The notes under the pieces were generated by a model. The model did not search any database, was not told where the DNA came from, and saw nothing but the letters and a program-made list of their open reading frames with translations. The translations under genes and the position numbers were made by a program. A stretch of DNA of 6,691 nt. Origin: Gammaproteobacteria bacterium. GTDB taxonomy: Bacteria > Pseudomonadota > Gammaproteobacteria > BMS3Bbin11. The stretch spans positions 1-6,691 of the forward strand of contig JAUVSB010000079.1 of the NCBI GenBank assembly GCA_030597275.1. The letters run 5' to 3'. Positions 1-6,091 of this stretch are shown here, piece after piece (the stretch's first letter is position 1; each line of letters begins with the position of its first letter).

Positions 1-14
1 ATCTGATCCCTGCC

Positions 15-548
15 ATGTCAGACAAGCGGGACATACCTTCGTTCATGTCCCGCCATTTCCCAGATGCCACTCCACTGCAACAGATCAAACAGGCCACGGA
101 AAAAACAAAAACAAAACCATTCGTACGGAAGTCTGCTACTGAAAAAGCAGAGTTTAACTTAGCGCCATTGCGTCTGCCGGGTAATTCTACTATCGCGGCG
201 GATGATGTACTTAGCTACCAGGGTAACGGTGTTCAAAACCGGCTGATGCGGCAATTGAAACAGGGAAAGATAACTATTGGGAATGTGCTCGACTTGCATG
301 GGCAAACGGTCGATGAGGCATATCACTCGATGATGCAGTTTATTCATCAATGCCAGCAGCACGGAATATATAGTGTGCTAATCATTCATGGTCAGGGCTA
401 TCGGTCAGCAGGCGGTGTGCCGGTGTTAAAGCAAAATGTAGATTTCTGGCTAAAACAACATGATTCAGTACTGGCATTTCATTCAGCAATGCCTGCAGAT
501 GGCGGCAAGGGTGCTGTTTATATTCTACTGCGTAAGAGTTCTGGTTAA
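15..548 (+). CDS. Smr-domain nuclease, SmrA-like
   Basis: A 177-residue protein with a C-terminal Smr domain (about residues 90-175). The domain shows the LDLHG box at 92-96 (DxH: Asp93, His95), the IIHGQG box at 123-128 (GxG: Gly126, Gly128) and the closing ADGGKGAVYILLR strand at 161-173. The family is an RNA/DNA endonuclease fold; in E. coli the relative SmrB cuts mRNA at collided ribosomes. The N-terminal 50 residues are basic and look unstructured. The segment GVQNRLMRQLKQGK (72-85) and the domain ending resemble E. coli SmrA more than SmrB. From memory, E. coli SmrA has lost the DLH box while this protein keeps it, so it should be catalytically competent (inference). The reading frame stays open to base 1, but the start at 15 gives a family-like opening (D-I-P-S-F, then D-A-T-P-L). 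No clear Shine-Dalgarno is visible in the 14 bases upstream. It converges on ispF. Family is certain, subfamily likely, target RNA unknown. Confidence 0.9.
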   Translation: MSDKRDIPSFMSRHFPDATPLQQIKQATEKTKTKPFVRKSATEKAEFNLAPLRLPGNSTIAADDVLSYQGNGVQNRLMRQLKQGKITIGNVLDLHGQTVDEAYHSMMQFIHQCQQHGIYSVLIIHGQGYRSAGGVPVLKQNVDFWLKQHDSVLAFHSAMPADGGKGAVYILLRKSSG

Positions 549-549
549 A

Positions 550-570
550 AACCTGAGAGACCTACAGGTT
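550..570 (-). terminator. Possible weak terminator of ispD-ispF
   Basis: A perfect 6-base inverted repeat, AACCTG (550-555) and CAGGTT (565-570), has a 9-base loop. Read on the - strand the stem runs into TTT, so the repeat and following bases make a five-T run. That fits a weak intrinsic terminator for the ispD-ispF transcript, which would end next to the smrA-like stop codon. On the + strand no T run follows, so it would not serve the smr gene well. The short stem keeps this tentative. Confidence 0.35.
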
Positions 571-606
571 CGTCACACATCGCCCTTCTAGTATTAGGCA
601 AGTCAA

Positions 607-1089
607 CTATGCCCCAGACTTTTCAATCAATACTACAGCCTGTGCGGCTATACCCTCTTGCCGACCACAAAACCCGAGTCTTTCTGTCGTAGTGGCTTTG
701 ATGTTTAACTGGCTCTCGTCAATATTCATATCACTGGCCAGCAGTCTGCGCATCTCAGCAATATGCGGAGCCAATTTGGGCTCCTGCGCGATTATAGTCA
801 AGTCTGCATTTACCAGCTGCCAGTTTTCTCTTTGCAGCAGAGACATGACTTCTCTTAATAAAATTCGACTATCAATATTTTTATAACTACTGTCACTGTC
901 AGGAAAATGTTTACCAATATCTCCTTTTCCGGCAGCACCGATCAGTGCATCGCACAAGCTATGGATCAGCACATCAGCATCAGAATGACCGGCCAGTCCT
1001 TTTTCATGTTCTATGGTGACACCACCAAGAACCAAGGGCCGATTTTTTACCAGCTGATGTACATCGTAACCTTGCCCAACTCGTATCAT
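607..1089 (-). CDS. ispF: 2-C-methyl-D-erythritol 2,4-cyclodiphosphate synthase
   Basis: IspF, cytosolic, converts CDP-methylerythritol 2-phosphate to methylerythritol cyclodiphosphate and CMP in the MEP isoprenoid pathway. The 160-residue product matches the usual family length. Visible landmarks are the zinc ligands Asp9 and His11 in GYDVH and His43, the active-site loop GHSDADVLIH (34-43), GKGDIGKHFPDSD (54-66) with the substrate-binding Asp57, and KATTTERLGF (131-140), which carries Thr134 and Glu136 of the CDP-binding site. The same frame is open upstream to a Met at 1134, but those 15 extra residues would overlap ispD and have no counterpart in the family. The chosen start, beginning MIRVGQGYDVH, has AGGAGG on the - strand (1099-1104), 9 bases before the ATG. 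It lies one base after the ispD stop, so the two are almost certainly co-transcribed and probably translationally coupled. All key residues are present. Confidence 0.97.
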   Translation of the reverse strand: MIRVGQGYDVHQLVKNRPLVLGGVTIEHEKGLAGHSDADVLIHSLCDALIGAAGKGDIGKHFPDSDSSYKNIDSRILLREVMSLLQRENWQLVNADLTIIAQEPKLAPHIAEMRRLLASDMNIDESQLNIKATTTERLGFCGRQEGIAAQAVVLIEKSGA

Positions 1090-1090
1090 G

Positions 1091-1804
1091 TCAAGGAGCC
1101 TCCTGTTTCTGAATATAGACCTCGGCCAGCTCAATATCTCCCGGCACGGTAATTTTGATATTGTCGGAACTGCCCTGCACCATCAGCGGCTGAAAACCGG
1201 CGAGTTCCATCGCTGATGCTTCATCAGTAATAACCAGGCCTTTCTTTTTTGCATCCAGTAAGGCCTTGCGCAATTGACCATAACGAAACATCTGTGGTGT
1301 TTGCGCTCGCCATAAACCGTCCCTAAGTATTGTCTTTTTCACTCTACCACGAACATCTGTCAGCTTAACCGTATCAGAGATCGGCCTGCCCAATAATCCC
1401 CCATCCTGCTGTGAGGCCAGCTTCATCAGTTGCTGGATATCCGCGTGTGAAATACAGGGTCTCACGGCATCGTGTACCAGGACCCAGTCATTTTCCTTTA
1501 CCATGCCCGCCATATCATCAAGTATCCGGCTCACAGTGTCAGCACGTTCATCTCCGCCATCACAGACAGATTTTAACCAGGGTGCCTCGAGAGAAATATC
1601 CTGCCATATCTCCTGCCAGTATGGATCAGCGGCAGAAATACCAAGAAACAGGCCGGATATTCCCGGGCAACTGGCCAGGCGTCTCAGGGTATGCAGTAGA
1701 ACAGCCTGCCCTGAGAGCTGAAGATACTGTTTTGGAATATTACCGCCCATGCGCCGACCAACCCCTGCAGCAGGAACAACTGCCCAGCATCTTTCATTAT
1801 TCAT
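1091..1804 (-). CDS. ispD: 2-C-methyl-D-erythritol 4-phosphate cytidylyltransferase
   Basis: IspD transfers CMP from CTP to methylerythritol 4-phosphate, giving CDP-methylerythritol and pyrophosphate, the third step of the MEP pathway. The 237-residue product is of normal length. It shows the CTP-binding glycine-rich loop PAAGVGRRMG (11-20) with Arg18 and Lys25 of PKQY as the expected catalytic basic pair, the DGGDERADTV segment (82-91), HDAVRP (111-116), Arg161 in LRDGLWRAQTPQ, TDEASA (193-198), and Lys217 in DNIKIT. The start gives M-N-N-E-R-C-W-A-V-V, running directly into the first strand of the Rossmann fold. Only a weak AGGG lies about 13 bases upstream, so initiation may be inefficient or the leader unusual. 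It is first in the ispD-ispF unit and divergent from mfd across 85 bases. In most gammaproteobacteria I know, ftsB precedes ispD; it does not do so here. Confidence 0.97.
   Translation of the reverse strand: MNNERCWAVVPAAGVGRRMGGNIPKQYLQLSGQAVLLHTLRRLASCPGISGLFLGISAADPYWQEIWQDISLEAPWLKSVCDGGDERADTVSRILDDMAGMVKENDWVLVHDAVRPCISHADIQQLMKLASQQDGGLLGRPISDTVKLTDVRGRVKKTILRDGLWRAQTPQMFRYGQLRKALLDAKKKGLVITDEASAMELAGFQPLMVQGSSDNIKITVPGDIELAEVYIQKQEAP
1099..1104 (-). promoter_or_regulatory. Ribosome binding site of ispF
   Basis: AGGAGG on the - strand lies 9 bases before the ispF ATG and inside the last codons of ispD. It is a full match to the core Shine-Dalgarno sequence and decides the ispF start over the longer ORF beginning at 1134. 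It contrasts with ispD and mfd, neither of which has a comparable site. Confidence 0.85.
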
Positions 1805-1854
1805 CTTTGATCAACACCCTGTAAGCGGTAGAATCCTGCTTCTTTTGAGTTCCA

Positions 1855-1882
1855 TTATTACGTAAACACATCTATCTATATT
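1855..1882 (+). promoter_or_regulatory. Candidate mfd promoter
   Basis: The 85-base spacer between the divergent ispD and mfd starts is AT-rich near mfd. TATATT (1877-1882) is a fair -10 box; the best -35 at 16 bases is TTATTA (1855-1860), which is weak. A second option is TATCTA (1873-1878) with TTCCAT (1850-1855), 17 bases apart. With either box transcription would begin between about 1885 and 1890, at or within a few bases of the mfd ATG. No convincing promoter for ispD could be singled out on the other strand. This is sequence reading only. Confidence 0.3.
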
Positions 1883-1889
1883 TTTTCCT

Positions 1890-4800
1890 ATGAGCAGCAA
1901 GGCAAAAGCAGCAGATATTTTCCATCCTCATGTGCCAGACAACCCTGGCCAGACCCTGGTCTGGTCTGAGCTCTATGGTAGCAGTTTCGGGCTGGCAATC
2001 GTATCAGCTGCAAACGAGCACAAAGGACCGGTTATTATCGTTACCGAAGATAATCGGCGCGCGCAATCACTGGAAGAGGAAATTCGCTTCTATCTGGGTC
2101 GACATAACGAGCTTCCCCTACTGAGTTATCCTGACTGGGAATGCCTGGTTTATGATCGCTTCTCTCCTCATCAGGATATAATTTCTCATCGTCTACGTAC
2201 GCTATCCAGCCTGCCTTCGCTCAACCAGGGCATCATTATACTATCGATATCCAATCTGCTGCAGCGGACACCGCCACAGGCCTATATCGCTGCCCACAGC
2301 TTTTCCCTTGCTACAGGTGACAGGCTGGATACTGATAAATTTAAACTACAGCTGGAGACCGCTTCCTACAGGCACGTCAGCCAGGTATACGAGCATGGCG
2401 AATATGCTGTCCGTGGTGGAATTATCGATCTTTTCCCGATGGGCAGCACATGCCCCTACCGCATAGACCTGTTCGGCGATGAAGTTGATACTATCCGCCT
2501 GTTTGATACCGAGACCCAGCGTTCAACAGATTCTGTGAACCAGATAGAATTGCTGCCGGCACGCGAATTCCCTATGACAGAAGACGGCATCAACCGCTTC
2601 CGTCAGTCCTGGCGGGAAAAGTTCAGCGGTGATCCGAAACAATCACTGATCTACAATGAAATCAGTAAGGGCAACATTCCTCCCGGCACCGAATTTTATA
2701 TGCCGCTATTTTTCGAAAGCACCAGCAGCCTGCTGGACTACCTGCCTGTTCAGGCACTGATAGTAATGGATCAGGGCTGTAAACAAGCAGCAAACATATT
2801 CCAGACAGAAGTTGTCGAGCGATTCCAGTCTGTAGGCCTGGACCCTGAACGGCCCGCTCTGCCACCGGAAACCTTGTACCAAGGCTATGATGAGCTGAAA
2901 AAGCAGTTAATAAACTGGCCGCTGATAGAACAGGGACCAGCACCAGAAACTGGAGAGAACGCTTGCCTGCATTTTTCCACTCGCCGACCTGATAGCCTCA
3001 CTGTTGACATTCATGCCGAGCAGCCCTATCAACGCCTGTTTGATTTTCTTGCAAAAACAACTAAGCGTGTAATGCTGGCCTGTGAAACAACAGGCCGCCG
3101 TGAGAATCTGAAAAATGTTCTTAATGAAAACAGTATTTACCCGGCCATCGTCGAGGACTCCACCGACTTTTTCAGTGGTGATGAGAAACTTGCACTGTGT
3201 GCTGCCCGACTCGACCGCGGACTGTCGCCTAAACAACCCGGCATCATTATCCTCTCTGAAATTCAGCTTTACGGTGACAAGGTCTTTCAGCGTCGTCGGC
3301 GCAGTAAACCGGCACGTGACCCTGAATCCGTCATACGTTCACTGGCAGACCTGAATATTGGTGATCCGGTGATCCACGAAACACAGGGTGTTGGCCGTTA
3401 CATCGGTCTGCAAACGCTTGATATTCAAAACTCAAAAAATGAATACCTGACCCTGGAATACCGTGACGGAGACAAGCTCTATGTGCCGGTGATGTCACTA
3501 CATCTTGTGTCCCGCTATACCGCAGCCAATCCTGACTCCGCGCCCTTACACAAACTCGGCGGCAAGGAATGGGAAAAAATCCGCCGCAAGGCACAAAAAA
3601 AGGCTTACGATGCCGCCGTAGAACTGCTCGCCGTGCAGGCCCTGCGGGATGCACGTGAGGGACATGCCTTCCCGGCACCTGATTTCCATTATGATAACTT
3701 TGCCGCCGCTTTTCCTTTCGAAGAAACGCCTGACCAGGCCAAAGCCATCGATGATGTCGTCAGCGACATGGCAAGCAGTAAACCAATGGACCGCCTGGTC
3801 TGCGGTGATGTAGGTTTCGGTAAAACCGAAGTGGCCCTGCGTGCTACCTTTCTTGCAGTTCACGGTGAGCACCAGGTAGCCCTGTTAGTCCCCACAACCT
3901 TGCTCGCACAACAGCATTATGAAAATTTTCGGGACCGCTTTGCGGACTCCCCTGTCAGAGTAGAACTGCTTTCCAGATTCAGGACTAAAAAAGAGACTGA
4001 TGTGGCTATTGATGGACTAAAAACCGGTTCGGTCGATATCGTTATTGGTACTCATCGTCTGTTGCAGAAAGATATCGTATTTAAACGACTGGGATTGATG
4101 ATCCTTGATGAAGAACAGCGCTTCGGTGTAAGGCACAAGGAGATGCTGAAGAAAAAACGCAGCCAGGTCGATATCCTGACGCTGACAGCGACCCCTATTC
4201 CCCGTACACTAAACCTGTCACTTTCCGGTCTGCGTGATATATCTATCATCGCCACACCACCGCAACAACGCCTGACCATTCGCACATTTGTCGCAGAATG
4301 GTCTAAAGATATGATACGCGAAGGTTTTCTGCGCGAAATCCGCCGCGGTGGGCAAATCTATTTCCTGCATAACGAAGTGCGTACCATGCCCGCAATGCAG
4401 GCAAAGCTTGAGGAAATCATACCGGAAGCGAGAATACGCATGGCACATGGACAGATGGCCGAGCGCGAACTGGAACATGTGATGCAGGATTTCTATCACC
4501 AGCGTTTTAATGTCCTGCTTTGCAGCACAATTATCGAGAGCGGCATCGATATTCCATCCGCCAATACCATATTCATCAATCGCGGTGACCATTTTGGCCT
4601 GTCTCAGCTGCATCAACTGAGAGGACGTGTAGGACGCTCACATCACCAGGCCTATTGTTATGTCATGGTGCAGTCAAAAAAGTTAATCACTGCCGATGCC
4701 GCACGCAGGCTCGATGCACTGGAGCAGCTGGTTGACCTCGGTGCAGGTTTTGCCCTCGCCATGAATGATATGGAGATACGCGGAACCGGTGAGTTACTGG

Positions 4801-5381
4801 GTGAGTCTCAGAGTGGTGTCATCGATGAAGTTGGCTTTAACATGTACACCGATCTGCTAAATCGTGCCATACGCTCCCTAAAAGCAGGCAAGGATCTCAC
4901 TGCAGAAGATATAGAAAATGACAGCGCATCCGCCATTGAAATAGACCTGCAAATCCCTGCCCGGCTGCCCGAGGATTATCTGCCGGATGTACACACCCGC
5001 TTAATCATGTACAAGCGCATTGCCAATGCAAAGAATGACGAAGAACTCTACGAGCTGCAGATAGAGATGATTGACCGCTTTGGCCTGTTACCTGATGAAG
5101 CAAAAGCATTAATCAATCTAACCGAATTAAGGCTACAGGCTATGATCATGGGTATCACAGAAATACGGATTGGCGAGTCCGGTGGTCGAGTGAAATTTTC
5201 TGATAAGCCTAATATAGACCCGATGGCCCTGATCCAGTTGTTGCAGTCAGCAAAAGGCCGTTATCGAATGGAAGGGCCCCAGATACTGCATTTAATGATG
5301 GAACTGCCGTCAGAAGAGCAAAGGCTGCAGGCGGTGAAAGAATTATTAAATGAGCTGGGACAAGGGCAGATAAAAGACTAG
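1890..5381 (+). CDS. mfd: Transcription-repair coupling factor Mfd
   Basis: Mfd is a DNA translocase that binds RNA polymerase stalled at lesions, dislodges it using ATP, and recruits UvrA for nucleotide excision repair. The product has 1163 residues (E. coli Mfd has about 1148) and all parts appear intact. The UvrB-like N-terminal module spans about 20-350, with the hallmark VRGGIIDLFPMGS at 174-186. The RNA polymerase interaction domain lies at about 485-545 (IGDPVIHETQGVGRY, LTLEYRDGDKLYVP). The RecG-like translocase follows, with Walker A GDVGFGKT (639-646), DEEQ (740-743), TATPIPRT (766-773), STIIESGID (879-887) and motif VI QLRGRVGRS (909-917). The C-terminal autoinhibitory domain spans about 1010-1150. 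ATG at 1890 is the only ATG after the in-frame stop TAA at 1863, so the start is secure, yet no Shine-Dalgarno is visible. The gene is divergent from ispD and converges on def; it looks monocistronic. Confidence 0.98.
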   Translation: MSSKAKAADIFHPHVPDNPGQTLVWSELYGSSFGLAIVSAANEHKGPVIIVTEDNRRAQSLEEEIRFYLGRHNELPLLSYPDWECLVYDRFSPHQDIISHRLRTLSSLPSLNQGIIILSISNLLQRTPPQAYIAAHSFSLATGDRLDTDKFKLQLETASYRHVSQVYEHGEYAVRGGIIDLFPMGSTCPYRIDLFGDEVDTIRLFDTETQRSTDSVNQIELLPAREFPMTEDGINRFRQSWREKFSGDPKQSLIYNEISKGNIPPGTEFYMPLFFESTSSLLDYLPVQALIVMDQGCKQAANIFQTEVVERFQSVGLDPERPALPPETLYQGYDELKKQLINWPLIEQGPAPETGENACLHFSTRRPDSLTVDIHAEQPYQRLFDFLAKTTKRVMLACETTGRRENLKNVLNENSIYPAIVEDSTDFFSGDEKLALCAARLDRGLSPKQPGIIILSEIQLYGDKVFQRRRRSKPARDPESVIRSLADLNIGDPVIHETQGVGRYIGLQTLDIQNSKNEYLTLEYRDGDKLYVPVMSLHLVSRYTAANPDSAPLHKLGGKEWEKIRRKAQKKAYDAAVELLAVQALRDAREGHAFPAPDFHYDNFAAAFPFEETPDQAKAIDDVVSDMASSKPMDRLVCGDVGFGKTEVALRATFLAVHGEHQVALLVPTTLLAQQHYENFRDRFADSPVRVELLSRFRTKKETDVAIDGLKTGSVDIVIGTHRLLQKDIVFKRLGLMILDEEQRFGVRHKEMLKKKRSQVDILTLTATPIPRTLNLSLSGLRDISIIATPPQQRLTIRTFVAEWSKDMIREGFLREIRRGGQIYFLHNEVRTMPAMQAKLEEIIPEARIRMAHGQMAERELEHVMQDFYHQRFNVLLCSTIIESGIDIPSANTIFINRGDHFGLSQLHQLRGRVGRSHHQAYCYVMVQSKKLITADAARRLDALEQLVDLGAGFALAMNDMEIRGTGELLGESQSGVIDEVGFNMYTDLLNRAIRSLKAGKDLTAEDIENDSASAIEIDLQIPARLPEDYLPDVHTRLIMYKRIANAKNDEELYELQIEMIDRFGLLPDEAKALINLTELRLQAMIMGITEIRIGESGGRVKFSDKPNIDPMALIQLLQSAKGRYRMEGPQILHLMMELPSEEQRLQAVKELLNELGQGQIKD

Positions 5382-5426
5382 GTTTTACGTGTTACTTGTT
5401 ACTTGTTACGTAAATCATAAAACCTA
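5379..5426. repeat. 9-base inverted repeat enclosing a heptamer array
   Basis: TAGGTTTTA (5379-5387, starting with the mfd stop codon TAG) and TAAAACCTA (5418-5426) are perfect reverse complements separated by 30 bases. Between and overlapping them runs the heptamer array 5384-5411. An alternative inner pairing joins TTACGT (5385-5390) with ACGTAA (5408-5413). The structure lies in the convergent mfd/def spacer and could end mfd transcription or shield the 3' end, but it is AT-rich, has a long loop and no good T run on the + strand. Its function is unknown. Confidence 0.5.
5384..5411 (+). repeat. Tandem heptamer array, four units
   Basis: Four consecutive 7-base units, TTTACGT, GTTACTT, GTTACTT and GTTACGT, form a 28-base array right after the mfd stop. 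The two inner units are identical and the outer two both end in TACGT. A second, different heptamer pair, ACCTAAT ACCTAAA, follows at 5422-5435. Intergenic heptamers of this kind could be strand-slippage products or members of a dispersed family; the window cannot tell which. Confidence 0.7.
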
Positions 5427-5439
5427 ATACCTAAAACGA

Positions 5440-5457
5440 AAGACTCTCGTCAGTCTT
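5440..5457 (-). terminator. Possible weak terminator of def
   Basis: AAGACT (5440-5445) and AGTCTT (5452-5457) form a perfect 6-base stem with a 6-base loop that includes part of the def stop codon. On the - strand the stem is followed by a T-rich stretch, TCGTTTTAGG, which fits a weak intrinsic terminator for def. The stem has only two G-C pairs, so it is a modest candidate. Confidence 0.35.
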
Positions 5458-5971
5458 CATCCGGAAACAAAGCTGTATCATAGCCAAACTGGCGGATGTC
5501 CTGAATGCGCATCGGGTAGAGCACACCATCTAGATGGTCGCATTCATGCTGAACGACGCGTGCATGGAAGCCTCTGACTTCCCTGCTGAATTTTTCACCC
5601 TGCTCGTTATACCCGCTATATCGAATATAAGAGGGACGACTCACCACACCACGCATACCAGGGATGCTCAAACAGCCTTCCCACCCGGATTCTCGTTCAT
5701 CATCTAATACTTCAATTTCAGGGTTTATCAGTATTGTCCGTGGAACAGTTTCAGCATCCGGGTAGCGTGGGTTGGATTCCACTGAGAAAATGACCAGTCG
5801 CTGCAGCACTCCGATTTGCGGTGCGGCGAGGCCAGCACCATCACTGTCAGCCATGGTTTCAAACATATCCTTGATCAATCCATGTAGCTCAGGAGTATCA
5901 AAGTCGGTTATTTCCTCTGACCGCTGATACAGCAGTGGATTACCCATTTGAAAAATTTCTCGTATAGCCAT
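5450..5971 (-). CDS. def: Peptide deformylase, stand-alone
   Basis: Peptide deformylase removes the formyl group from the N-terminal methionine of nascent proteins at the ribosome; the active site holds Fe2+ or another divalent metal. The 173-residue product carries the three signature boxes: GAGLAAPQIG (45-54, Gln52), EGCLSIPG (98-105, metal ligand Cys100) and QHECDHLDG (141-149, ligands His142 and His146, catalytic Glu143). It should be active. The opening M-A-I-R-E-I-F-Q-M-G-N-P and the GMRGVVSRP stretch resemble, from memory, the second deformylase of many beta- and gammaproteobacteria rather than the copy paired with fmt. No fmt lies beside it here. The stop is 68 bases from the mfd stop, facing it; the start is divergent from the csiV-like gene. 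AAGGA lies 13 bases before the ATG, a rather long spacing. Function is certain; whether it is the main or an accessory copy is not known. Confidence 0.96.
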   Translation of the reverse strand: MAIREIFQMGNPLLYQRSEEITDFDTPELHGLIKDMFETMADSDGAGLAAPQIGVLQRLVIFSVESNPRYPDAETVPRTILINPEIEVLDDERESGWEGCLSIPGMRGVVSRPSYIRYSGYNEQGEKFSREVRGFHARVVQHECDHLDGVLYPMRIQDIRQFGYDTALFPDED

Positions 5972-6035
5972 CTGTCTTAAATAGTCCTTATAGGCGGGCT
6001 AAACTCTATTGAGCCCTCATTGAATCATTTAGGCC

Positions 6036-6044
6036 TGATATAAT
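6036..6044 (+). promoter_or_regulatory. Extended -10 promoter of the csiV-like gene
   Basis: TGATATAAT is an exact extended -10 element: TG, one base, then consensus TATAAT at 6039-6044. No good -35 lies 16-18 bases upstream (CTCATT at 6016-6021), which is usual for extended -10 promoters. Transcription would begin near 6051, leaving a leader of about 40 bases before the ATG at 6092. Confidence 0.6.
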
Positions 6045-6091
6045 ACCCGTTATTATTGGTTCGTTACATTGATCAAGGCAATGCTATAAAA

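Noticed and set aside
1..14. Start of the smr gene upstream of the window
   Set aside because: The frame is open to base 1, but the protein from the ATG at 15 already opens in a family-like way, so no extension is needed; it cannot be fully excluded.
1090..1134. N-terminal extension of ispF to the Met at 1134
   Set aside because: It would overlap ispD by about 44 bases, adds 15 residues absent from the family, and bypasses the AGGAGG placed for the ATG at 1089.
1411..1824. 137-codon open frame on + opposite ispD
   Set aside because: It lies antisense to a clear ispD, and its product shows no recognisable domain and a composition typical of a shadow frame.
2662..4616. Several open frames of 77-132 codons on - inside mfd
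   Set aside because: All are antisense to intact Mfd coding sequence, overlap one another, and show no motif or plausible ribosome binding site.
5384..5411. CRISPR-like or tandem-iteron origin reading of the heptamers
   Set aside because: The units are only 7 bases with no spacers, so this is not CRISPR. There is no replication initiator gene or DnaA box cluster nearby, so an origin is unsupported.
5996..6016. GGGCT/AGCCC hairpin between def and the csiV-like gene
   Set aside because: A 5-base stem with an 11-base loop and no T run; too weak to call as an attenuator or riboswitch in the def leader.
6085..6090. TATAAA as a -10 box for the csiV-like gene
   Set aside because: Transcription would begin inside the coding sequence after the ATG at 6092; the TGATATAAT element at 6036-6044 is far better placed.
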